A stretch of DNA of 41,755 nucleotides, taken from NCBI GenBank assembly GCA_034687125.1, contig JAQGBZ010000484.1, positions 1 through 41,755 of the forward strand, given 5' to 3'. Source of the DNA: Neelides folsomi (taxonomy: Eukaryota; Arthropoda; Collembola; Neelipleona; Neelidae). Shown here piece after piece: positions 23,785-32,984 of the stretch. Both the position numbers and the translations under genes were made by a program. The notes beneath the pieces were generated by a model. That model saw only the letters and a program-made list of their open reading frames with translations, was not told the origin of the DNA and made no database searches. Every line of letters begins with the position of its first letter. Within the stretch, counting starts at the first letter, position 1.

Positions 23785-24174
23785 GTATGTTTATATTAAG
23801 TTCTGACCATTATTTGCTACGCACTCTTGTACATGTACAATATAAATACTCGTAAACTCTATAATTAAACTACTCTATGTACATTGGAAACTTTTGTTAA
23901 TATTTAACATCCGTTTGGACATAGTCAATTAGCTCCTAAATTACCATAATATTTTATGTAAGAAACTACGGGATTCTTGTTTTTACTAAAATTGAATGAT
24001 TCTTGAAACCAATCATTTATAGCACTTTGTCGGTGGATTTGGATTAATGTTTTCTATCCATCTTCACAAGTTGATTGTTTCTGGAAATAAGAACACAAAT
24101 AAGCTTCTGTCCCCATCAGATAAACAACCAATTAAATATCTGTTATCTAATCAATTTGTTCCTCACATTGAGAT

Positions 24175-24402
24175 TTACTCTCCTGGCTTCTGTTGGATGG
24201 CGGTTATTGAGAGGCGTCTGATGTTTGGCTTATCATACTCCTCCATGCTCATTGTTCGCTGTCGCAGAGCTTGCTGGGCCGTCTGGGCCTCTTCAGCTCC
24301 GCCCGAAAAAGTTCTTTGCCTCTCCACTCCTGGCATTGTCACCGAGGTCAAGAGCCCCTGACCTTTGCAGAAGAGCAAAATGCTCTGTGCCACTTTCTCT
24401 GG
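24175..24402 (-). CDS. MESK2: MESK2-like terminal exon with phospho-tail and stop
   Basis: After TTTTCAG it reads PEKVAQSILLFCKGQGLL, then TSVTMPGVERQRTFSGG, RQRTMSMEEYDKPNIRRLS and ...QKPGE with TAA at 24175-24177. RQRTFS and RQRTMS fit the RxRxxS/T consensus of SGK/Akt-type kinases, and RRLS fits PKA. Mammalian NDRG1 and NDRG2 are known SGK1 targets in their C-tails; kinase use here is inferred. Confidence 0.92.
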   Translation of the reverse strand, partial: PEKVAQSILLFCKGQGLLTSVTMPGVERQRTFSGGAEEAQTAQQALRQRTMSMEEYDKPNIRRLSITAIQQKPGE

Positions 24403-27400
24403 CTGAAAATTTTTCATTTTATGAACACAATGATTTATATGTAAGTCAACTTTATAAATATAATATACAGATATAATTTCATGATTGCAATTAAAATATA
24501 GTATTTACCGCTTCATTGATGACATCGCCAATGTCATCGATTTTGAGCAGTTGGGTCTTTTGCTTGTCCATGAGTGTATGAAGATTTTGGACAGTGCTTC
24601 CAAAGGACCCCTTCGTTCCAGCCAGAAGTAAAGTATCCATTTTCAAATTTTTCTCAAGCAGCCCAGTCACATCTTTTCGACTAAAATTGAACACATTATC
24701 ATTTAGTAGGAAGTCCAAAACTGGTTAACCGAAAACCGACTAACCGGTTAACCGGCCTTAAAAAACCGAACCGAAACCGTCGATTTTTGGACGGTTAACC
24801 GGTTTTTATAACAGTTGCAATTTTAATAATTTTATTTAAAATTTTTGAGATTTATTTACATAACTGATCCTATTTTGCATACCTAAATTATCTTATCACA
24901 AAAGCCACATAAAATATATTATTTTATTCGGCTTTTAGCATTTTCAAATATTTGATATATAATTTTGGTATACTCTTGTGCTTATACCCATGTGCGTCAT
25001 TTAAATAAACAAATAATTTGAGTTTATTTCGTACATAGACTCAAAATTAAACATTAAAATAATGTAAATAAATACATTATGCCTAATTAGATACCTTTAG
25101 CAAAAAATTCATCTAAAATTTTTTTAAAAATTGTGTTTTTATAATATTTTTTTAAAACCGGTTTTTGCGATTTTAAATAACCGAAAACCGGTTTATTTAT
25201 TTTTGTACGGTTTAGGACTCCCTATCATTTAGATTGCATAAAAAACATAATATTGCAATATAATTGTAAAATTACACTAATTCATTCCTTTAATATTATT
25301 TTGGTAAAAATTGAATTTTTCATACTTCAGAAAAGCTTCAACATATAGCTTCAAATTCTTTGCATTGATGGCTGATCGAAGTTTTGCTTGGTAATCTTGG
25401 ATTGTCTTCTCACGATCCTTCATCACGTCGTCATTCTCAAGTTGCTATATTCAATATATTTCATTTAATATTTCATACATTTAAACCAATGAAATGAAGG
25501 TATTTGATTCAAGGTGGTTCATAAATTTTCATAAAACCATTAATGGAAGAGAAAATTTTTTAACACTTAAGTATGTTACTTACGATTAGTTAGTATAATT
25601 TTACTTAATAAAATACTTTACATACATACTTAAGATACATACACATTACAGCGTTGTTAGTTGCATTAGCTGTATTTGATTCCTAGTTTATTATTTAAAA
25701 ACGATGTTGAAGACTAAATTAAAGTTTCTTAGTGTCAGTTGCAAAATTCTATTAAGCGTAACAATTCAAACTATGAATAAGAGACACTATTTATAATACT
25801 TACTACAGTGCAATTTTTATCATTGAAGCACACAAGAGAAAGCATTATCTAAGTATCTATTTTACATGTAGGTATGTACTACGGAAATGTCTATGTACAC
25901 TAACTACAACACTTCTAAAAAGAGGTAAAAGTTTTAAAATTTGACATGGTACTAAACTACTAACTGCTACCTTAGGATAAAAGTTATTATAAAAGAAATT
26001 TGTAAACAAAGACGTTATTAAACGTTGACATTGATATAATTAAATATCAACATTTAGTTATTACAAATTATCCACATAATTAGACATTATGAATAATAAT
26101 AATAAATTTAATAAAAGTCAAAGGTCAAAGTCATGCTACAATACTATGAACTATGTATCTTACTATCGTGATTAATCTAGAATCTAAACTAAATATCTAC
26201 TAACACTAAGTACATATATTGTCATATATACGTAAATTGCGTATAGGTATGTATGTTATAAAAAAAACTTTCGATAGATATTAAAAAATTAAATTGACCC
26301 TTAAATTAGACATTCACAAAGGTTACAAGACCTTTGCTAATATGTTTCAAATCTATTAGGTAAATAAAATAAATGTATTTATTAGTACTAGCTAATGATG
26401 CGTAGGACGTTTCATACTACCCACAAAAATGTTTAATTTAAAACTTTTTAAAGGATTTTTTACTTTCATGCGTCTCTAAATTAAAAACTTTTTTAATTAA
26501 AAACATATATAAAGAGGTATGTATATTAAGTTTTAAAAGCTTATTTCACTATTTTGCTACATACTATTGCTATATAACTAAGATTGAATGAGTTAAATTG
26601 GTGTAAAATTAAAATCTAAACATTAATGCATATATTTAATAATATCAATCATATCTCATATGATACATTTACACGAAATAACTTGTTCCAGGTCGTAGAA
26701 TAACTTTACCTCTTCAAGATTCTGTGAGTTGGAAAGTAGCAGTGTTGATGAGATGTAAACATACAAAAAGAAACATGTGTCAAAGATTTATATATTTTTG
26801 TGAGAATAAATTAATTAAATATAAGTCATATTAATTATTATTGTATTATACTAATTATAAATTAAAGCATACCAAATGTATAACAAAAACTTCATTAGCT
26901 TTTAGCAAATGAAATTCCTATTGGTGGGAATTATAATTAAATCTCAAAATAATTGATAAATAAACGTTGCAATATTTTAGTTTCAAAATCTGCTTAAATA
27001 GTCTAAAATTTATCTCATACATTTTCAAATCTAACTTTAAGATGGAAAATCAATTTTCATGTAGTAAATCAGAGTGTCTTCAGTTTGTCTTCAAAGTACA
27101 GATAAATTGCTAATTCAACAGTGAGTAATAAAAGCTAATGAACTGTTGGTCCATGACCTTTTTCTTGAGTTGTGAACATCACATTATTAAGGCTATAGAA
27201 TTTATCTGTACTATTATGCGTTTATTAATATATGTACACATATGTATATGTATGTCTTTAGTATTAGCATTTAGTAATATGTATGGTATATAAAATTGGT
27301 TCTTGTTAAATACTATAGCTCATTCCATTTCCAATGGGCCTTTGTCCAAATTTTTCTCTAACTAACCATAAACATACTTTACGCTACTTTACACCTAGTT

Positions 27401-30400
27401 ACTATTATTTTTAAATGATGATTTATTTTATAATGTCTAAGATTCTCTTGTATAAATTGATAATGTATAGATGTACTCGTGTATGTAACATATATATTAT
27501 CTTTTTGTATCTGTAATCTGTATGTATATACTCTACATATACTATGATAGATCTCAATATTCAGATACAATTTGAATATTATTAGATCTTTAGTTACCTA
27601 TATTAATAGTCATATTTATTACAATATGAATAACTATCACACTTATTTGTCTAAAGTATTCGCACAACGATTGTTCAAAAACATTGCACTAATATGGATT
27701 GGTTGGAAATTATTTTGTCATTTACCATTTGTACTATCTTCGAACTATGACACCGACACTTAGGCATAAATGACAACATGGCACAAAGATTCTTGACATG
27801 CTGCACTTCATCTTCAATACGATCCCTCATTAACATTACTCATTACGATTACTCATGCTTTGAACGTACATGTAAAAATATCATTTCATTGAAGCTGCTG
27901 TTGGCTTGAATAATTTAAAAATTATAAAATTAAGCAGATATGTAACATATAAGTATTGACTCGTAGCTTGACAAATTCTTAAGTGCTTATAAGTAATATA
28001 ATTTACATTAATGAAAATTAAAAAAATATATTTTTAAGTTCCTGATCAGAGAAGACTTAAAATAGACTTCATCTTTAAATTTACATGTATTTACATTAGC
28101 ACTTAAATTCACGATTAAAACACGTATGAGTAATCACTGTGAATAAGTTTTAAAAATTCCCTCGCTTACATAGCGTAGTGGAATAAACAAGGCAAGCGAA
28201 TAGAACTTCCAATCAATTTTATGAATTGGATAATCCTCAGCGATCGTGTTTCGTTCATCTTCTCATTTAAATTAATTATAAAAGAAACACGCATGAACAT
28301 AATCTATTTACTGATAGAAGAGAAAATCGAACATTGCAAATGCGAATGATAATTTTAATTGTTTATATAACCTCTATTTGAGTCAACATAAAACCTAACC
28401 GTCTTTGAACAAAGAAAAAGTAGGCTACTTTAGAATTGATAAAAGTAAGTATAGAGATAGGGAGAGTGTGTGCGATTATTTGATATCTAATTTATAGCTA
28501 AATTGAATAATGAAGAATATAGAATGAGATTCGATAAAGTCAAGCAATGTCAAATGTGGCAATTTACCCATCGACAGCTTTAATTCCTACTACTCCACCA
28601 TGAGTCTATTTTATAGTTTCAAAATGCTGTTCGAGAGAAGGATAAAAAACTAAACGTTGAGAGTTTATTCGCATTCTACCGGTGGAGAAATAATGTGCAG
28701 GGCATATAGAGAGAGTCCAAAGTGGCAATATTTTGAGCATACGAGTATAAGCACTCCCACCTTCAAAGAATATCAAGGAATATTAAGTAAAGGCGAATCC
28801 CTATTATCCGCCTCAATTCCTAAAGATCCAAATTTTAGAGTTTATTTAGCATCTCGAGTAAATGCTATTCTTGGCCACGATCCAATAAACTAAAGGGTAA
28901 ATAAAAATGAGCTTCAGATTCCTACAAATGCCCATTAGCTCTATCGACTCTTTCCGGCTCTCCAATTGTGTCCAAAATTCCTTTAAGCCAATTGAAGTGG
29001 ATTTTTGAAAATGAAGTGAATTTCCGAATTGGTCTTACGTGTCCAAACTTATGAAAAACAAGATACTGTTCAGTGCTTGGGTTGTGGCCAACATGTCCGA
29101 GCTTCCAGTTCATAATCTGTCAATAAAGAGTGTTGGGGATCAAAATCATGTCGTTTGAGAGTCAAAGGAGTGAACCTTATCCTTGAAGTAGTCCATGACC
29201 GACGTCTTTCCAGCCGTCACATTGACGAGGATCAAGCCAAGGCACCTTGAAACATGGGCCATTCCAAATCGGAGGAGAATGTTCGCTCCTGCACCCTCCC
29301 CAAGTCCAATCACATACTTGATGTGAAGGAAGTCAAGCACCGTTACCAAATCTTCCCCGAGCATTTGCATTGTTGGAAACGGAAAGCTGCGAAAATTTAT
29401 CAATTATTGTTATGCTGTTGGGTCTTATATTTAGTAAAATAACAAACAACTATGTAGCTACTGCACTTGATTATTAGGCAAATATCAATAATAATTAAAT
29501 ATCAATTTGAGTTGTGGGGAAAATTAAGCTCACTCGTCAGCAAGGTCTGAAGCATTATCCTCTTGACCTGGTATATCCACATGAATGAAGACAGACCTCT
29601 CCTTAATTTCAGCCATACAGGGATGCTCGACAAAGTCGTGGAACGACGTGTCTAATTTTAAACCCAATTTATTAACCAACCCTTCATCATTTCATTTTGC
29701 TAAATGGGGAACTTGACTTAACAACTTACGGTTGCATCCAAGATCGTGAACCGTCAAGAAAACTGCTCTTTTGTCTTGTTGAGACAGATCTCCCTGTTGA
29801 AAAAAGAGAAAGATTCAAAGAATGAGAAACTGGCAAATTTAGACTTACAACTTATTCTAGCCCTCATTATCATTTCGCGGATGACCAAATTCCCGAATTC
29901 CATTTATTTGATTCGTAGCACATGTCTCTCGTATTCATTTACCACCCATTCTCGTTTATTACGTCGCAACGCCAAGTGTTCACGCAGATTTACATTCTAT
30001 TACATTTTAGTTGATGTACAGATACATAGTTACAAAGGATTTGCCAACTGATTTTAAATTGATGACAAATTATGTAAAGGGTTTTATTGGTTGAGTAATT
30101 GTCGCTAATTGTTCATTTGTTACATTATTGAATCGACTCGTGAATTTTATGCATCGAGTCTTGAATTGACTTGATTGACAAAAATCTACTTGTGAAACAT
30201 ATAGCCATTTCATCTGCTCAATAATTTCACATATCTCAAGGGCAAGATGAAGAGTTATTTAAATCGGTTATAAGATTTAAATCTTTCAAAAGAATTGAAC
30301 AGCGTCATCCTTCACCGCGTCCGACTTTCCTTCCATCCAACTCCGCTCTCTGTATATTTTCTTATCCCTCCGGTCGTCTATTTATTCTTGAGTGTAAGAA

Positions 30401-32984
30401 CATCCGTGAAATTAAGCAGACACCTTCCCCAGAGAAATTATTACTAAAGTTAACTTTCACAAATTAAGAGGCGCTTCCTATGCTCACTTCGACCTCCAGT
30501 CTCCTTTATGGCTTTATGGCCATGTTTTCAGATTTATTAGTGATCACATGTCTGGCACTTGGGATCTATTTATGAATAAATATTTAGCAAATCAAAATTG
30601 ATTCAAACTTGATCGAACTTGGCGCCAAGGTTTGCATTAAGTATTCTAGGTTCTACATTTTTGTATAAAACATTTCATTTTAAACATGAAATATTCTAGA
30701 GCAGGATTCTCAAGCATTGTTTCAAAAGGAGCCTACTTATGGTAAGCGTTTAGCTTTATTGGTTTCTTAATTATTGCTACCTTCACTATTTGTGAGTGAG
30801 TAAATATCATTGTATTTGTAGTTTTGAAAACATGTTCATACATAGAGGCAATATTCGTTTGAAACTTTGACTAAACACAAGGTTTATTAATATTATTTAG
30901 AACAAATACAATTTACATTTGTCTATACTAAAATGGTAATGGGAATTGGTTGGCAATGTTTATTTAATAGGTATTGAAGTAGTGAAATGAAAACTTACTT
31001 GAACGTAAATACTTAGAGGCCCGCATCTCTCTGTAGGCACCAAGTGTTTCTAGAAGAGATAATCAATGAAAACCCATCCAATCTAAAATTCTAATTATTA
31101 AATGTACATGCTCAAATGTAGTTAAGAGGCTTGCGTTCATACGAAAATGAGTGAAATGCAAAGAAGTTTGTAAGAATAAAGGAATATTTGAAGAGCAGAA
31201 GAAGAGGCGTTTCAAAGTGGGAAAATTGGAGAATGAAACCTATTGTTATTACCAGTGATGTGAGTCCGGAAATTTATGTCCGGACACTTTGGACATATGT
31301 CCAAATCTTAAATGTCCGAAATATTTATATTTAATTAAATATATATAATACTAATTTTCAAGAAATTAAACTGTAATTCCCTCAATTGCTTAAAAGGGCA
31401 TTCTGGATAATTTTAATTGATAATTGATCTATTATTGGTAAAAATAACCTTTATCTTAATGTTCATTTAAATGAATCAGCTTAATTATGGCTAGAGACTA
31501 GAGATAAAGTTCATAAATATTATAAGTATTGATGATCTTACAAATATTTTTAATTTATTAATGAATTGTTATATAATACAAAAAATCAATTTATATGAAT
31601 ATTAAAACGATATGGTAATTAATTAAAAAATATGTATGTATTGAATCATAATATGTAATATATTTACTATATATGTGGTCGCCATTTTGTGGACACATGT
31701 CCGAGAATCATAAATGTCGGACAACTAGCATCACTGGTTATTACTACACAAAACCGCCATCACGGAAAAATGTGTTGGGCTGAAAGTGAGGAAGAGAAAG
31801 AGGAAATGAAATTTGAACCCTTTCACTCTCCCCACATAATAGATCAAGAGGAGAGATTGGTGTGAGTGGGAATAGAAATGGAGGTTTAGGAAACTACAAG
31901 TTTTCATTCAAAATACCAAATTATGAGATTCTCTAGAAATGGTAAATATAAAAAGGACGGAGCGGGGCTTCATGACCAACACACATACTTTCAATATCAA
32001 TTTGCCAAAGCTCAGAGGAAAATGAATTTCTCCTACGTACCGCAACCAAAGTCCCCATCTCATTTTTCCTCACTCAATAAAAGCAGGAGAAAGGTTATTA
32101 AATGATTGGAAATGTGAAATGCATATTACGTAACATCGTTTCAGCCTCCATGCTGCACATATAAACTTACTAATTTTAATGAAGCGGTAATTTAATACCA
32201 AGCGGAGTTATCTCAAAATGGACGCCCCCAAAATATAAGAGAAAATCAATGAAAAATAATGAAATGATGAAAAATAAAATGAACATGCCCCTATCATTGT
32301 CATCATTGTAGACATGATGTTCATAAAAAAGGAGAGATGTTTAAGCAAATGTCCTGCCTCCGGTTCGAATTGCGGAGTGAAAGCATTGAGAGAACTTAAA
32401 CCTTTGTCTCAAGAGACTCCAATAAGAAAGGAGACACGGGGGATTCAAATTCACTCTACATCTTAATAAATAAGGCCCGGTAAAAGAGCATAAAGGATAG
32501 GAGTTATTTTAATTCCCTCAAAAGGGAAAGTATAAAATAAATCCCTCCGTTCTTATCGAATACATTTTTTGAAGATAATACAAGCGGGGTAGTGAAAAGA
32601 GGTCTAATGGAATATTTCCCATCTTCCATTATCAACGTTAGGATAGAATGTAGTTGTGTTAGGAATAGAACTTCGTTTTGAATAGAATCAAGCATTCATA
32701 TCATGGTTATATTAAATATTATATCTACTCTATAATAGATATGGAGTAGTAGGAAAAAAGACTCCTTTAAAGCCTCAGAGCTTCAAATTGACGTACCGAT
32801 CCGAGTTTTGAAACTTCCATGCTACCCCGTCTAACATACTCCGTGCTTCTTTTTCGCTGAGCATCTTGGCTCATCCTTCGATTTTGACTCTGATCTTGAC
32901 TCGACCGCCTCATTATTAGGCAGTAATTTCCCTCGGAACTTGATTTATCAAAGACTTTGACTCGTAAGATCTGTTGTGGAGGAG
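24175..32984 (-). CDS. MESK2: NDRG-family protein, MESK2-like (inactive alpha/beta-hydrolase), 5' end not located
   Basis: The joined exons give about 412 residues of an NDR-family protein. In sequence order: a basic Ser-rich N-terminal segment; KHLVPTERCGPLSIYVQ; GDLSQQDKRAVFLTVHDLGCNH; FIHVDIPGQED; KYVIGLGEGAGANIL; LYVEAFL; and a tail with RQRTFS, RQRTMSMEEYDKPN and RRLS. The alpha/beta-hydrolase nucleophile motif GxSxG is replaced by G-E-G-A-G. This is the known NDRG pattern and implies no hydrolase activity. The pattern of residues, especially GDLSQQ...HDLGCNH and the C-tail, is closest to insect MESK2 (misexpression suppressor of KSR 2). NDRG proteins are cytoplasmic and are linked to stress response, differentiation and growth control; the exact role here is unknown. 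The span includes introns. All joins downstream of the first exon are phase-consistent. Upstream exon(s) with the start were not identified. Confidence 0.9.
24509..24680 (-). CDS. MESK2: MESK2-like exon: RKDVTGLL to INEA
   Basis: The exon starts after CAATTTTAG. It encodes the late core strands and helices, including MDTLLLAGTKGSFGS and LLKIDDIGDVINEA, and ends at GTAAAT in phase 0. This matches the NDRG 'LLLVGD...LLK..D.G' region. Confidence 0.88.
24681..25325 (-). other. MESK2-like intron (645 bp), mostly hAT MITE
   Basis: The intron runs GTATGA to CAATTTTAG. About 80% of it is the 518-bp element, so the pre-insertion intron was about 120 bp, like its neighbours. Confidence 0.85.
24707..25224. 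mobile_element. Non-autonomous hAT-type element (518 bp) with 8-bp TSD
   Basis: The ends are imperfect inverted repeats: TAGGAAGTCCAAAAC on the left and, read on the other strand, TAGGGAGTCCTAAAC on the right. Perfect 8-bp duplications TCATTTAG flank it at 24699-24706 and 25225-25232. Inside the ends are repeated AACCGGTT words. There is no transposase open frame, so it is a MITE. It sits in an intron of the MESK2-like gene. Confidence 0.85.
25326..25444 (-). CDS. MESK2: MESK2-like exon: helix LRSAINAKNLKLYVEAFL
   Basis: No long open frame marks this exon. After acceptor GAATATAG it reads QLENDDVMKDREKTIQDYQ and then AINAKNLKLYVEAFL plus two bases at GTATGA. Phase 2 joins to the next exon to give FLNRKDV, the NDRG x-N-x-R-x-D motif. 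Confidence 0.88.
25445..26709 (-). other. MESK2-like intron between micro-exon and next exon (1,265 bp)
   Basis: AT-rich sequence; no coding or repeat feature was recognised apart from simple AT words. If the micro-exon is not used, this and the next intron are one. Confidence 0.6.
26710..26721 (-). CDS. MESK2: Predicted 12-nt micro-exon of the MESK2-like gene (NLEE)
   Basis: Twelve bases, AATCTTGAAGAG, lie between a good acceptor (TTTCCAACTCACAG) and a good donor (GTAAAG) in an otherwise empty intron. It is phase 0 on both sides, so including or skipping it keeps the frame. With it the protein reads FHKFGH-NLEE-QLENDD, which fits the spacing of the family at this surface loop better than the version without it. 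No RNA evidence is available. Confidence 0.5.
26722..29038 (-). other. MESK2-like intron (2,317 bp) upstream of the micro-exon
   Basis: The intron runs GTAAGA to CAACTCACAG and is AT-rich. It contains the plus-strand open frame 28693-28893 listed separately, and nothing else that I can support. Confidence 0.6.
28693..28893 (+). CDS. Unidentified short ORF inside a MESK2-like intron, opposite strand
   Basis: From ATG the frame encodes 66 residues (MCRAYRESPKWQYFEHTSIS...ILGHDPIN) and is open a further 12 codons upstream. Amino-acid composition is balanced (Trp, His, Pro, charged residues), unlike the Leu/Ile/Asn/Lys-rich chance frames around it. An AATAAA follows 6 bp after the stop. A possible acceptor GTGCAG at 28700 would make it a terminal exon. 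I do not recognise the protein. It may be a nested gene fragment, a decayed copy, or chance. Confidence 0.25.
   Translation: MCRAYRESPKWQYFEHTSISTPTFKEYQGILSKGESLLSASIPKDPNFRVYLASRVNAILGHDPIN
29039..29116 (-). CDS. MESK2: MESK2-like exon: cap region
   Basis: After acceptor TTGACAG it reads IMNWKLGHVGHNPSTEQYLV and FHKFGH, ending at donor GTAAGA. It is phase 0 at both ends. FHKFGH is shared with insect MESK2 as I recall it. Confidence 0.88.
29176..29386 (-). CDS. MESK2: MESK2-like exon: pseudo-nucleophile elbow GLGEGAG
   Basis: The exon starts FPFPTMQMLGEDL and has YVIGLGEGAGANILLRFGMAH, where a serine hydrolase would have GxSxG. It ends DYFKDK at GTTCAC, phase 0. The change of Ser to Gly is standard for NDRG proteins. 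Confidence 0.92.
29534..29651 (-). CDS. MESK2: MESK2-like exon: FIHVDIPGQED motif
   Basis: After acceptor AAAATTAG it completes His and reads TSFHDFVEHPCM, then SVFIHVDIPGQEDNASDLAD. The donor is GTGAGC, phase 2. The D-x-PGQ-x-D motif is a family signature. Confidence 0.9.
29730..29793 (-). CDS. MESK2: MESK2-like exon: GDLSQQDKRAVFLTVHDLGCN
   Basis: The exon has acceptor TTTTTTCAACAG and donor GTAAGT, ending in phase 1. It encodes the NDRG strand with the conserved HDLG motif, which corresponds to YHDIG or YHDLG in vertebrate NDRGs. Confidence 0.9.
29794..30998 (-). other. MESK2-like intron (1,205 bp)
   Basis: Bounded by GTAAGT and TTTTTTCAACAG. No further features were recognised. Confidence 0.75.
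30999..31049 (-). CDS. MESK2: MESK2-like exon: start of the NDR domain (51 nt)
   Basis: This 17-codon exon reads KHLVPTERCGPLSIYVQ. It has acceptor TCTCTTCTAG, donor GTAAGT, and phase 0 at both ends. The pattern x-V-x-T-x-x-G-x-L-x-V-x-V-Q is the first strand pair of NDR domains, and joined to GDLSQQDKRAVF it gives a normal NDRG start. It is too short for ordinary gene finders; homology to the next exon and clean splice sites support it. Confidence 0.82.
31050..32796 (-). other. MESK2-like intron (1,747 bp) holding the second hAT element
   Basis: Bounded by GTACGT and TCTCTTCTAG. It contains the element at 31253-31736. The rest (31745-32796) is AT-rich with no supported features. Confidence 0.7.
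31253..31736. mobile_element. Second non-autonomous hAT-type element (484 bp) with 8-bp TSD
   Basis: The ends are CAGTGATGTGAGT and, on the other strand, CAGTGATGCTAGT. Perfect GTTATTAC duplications lie at 31245-31252 and 31737-31744 and fit the hAT consensus nTnnnnAn. Subterminal GTCCGGA and GGACATATGTCC words recur at both ends. The AT-rich core has no coding capacity. It is a different family from the element at 24707 and lies in another MESK2-like intron. Confidence 0.88.
32797..32984 (-). CDS. MESK2: MESK2-like N-terminal exon rich in RRxS motifs
   Basis: The exon follows the acceptor TTCGTTTGCTAG and ends GSMEVSKLGS at the strong donor GTACGT, phase 0. The frame reads APPQQILRVKVFDKSSSEGN, an internal Met (codon at 32911-32913), then RRSS, RRMS, KRST and RRGS motifs. 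An alternative acceptor CAACAG would start the exon at 32970. If the upstream exon is non-coding, translation could start at the Met at 32913. This segment lies N-terminal to the NDR domain and is the least certain exon of the gene apart from the micro-exon. Confidence 0.65.

Noticed and set aside
32361..32385. GGTTCGAAT string resembling a tRNA B box
   Set aside because: No A box, acceptor stem or cloverleaf can be formed around it.
115..32984. A functional link or operon between Fat and the MESK2-like gene
   Set aside because: They share a strand, but about 3.2 kb of intergenic DNA separates them and nothing in the sequence indicates joint transcription.
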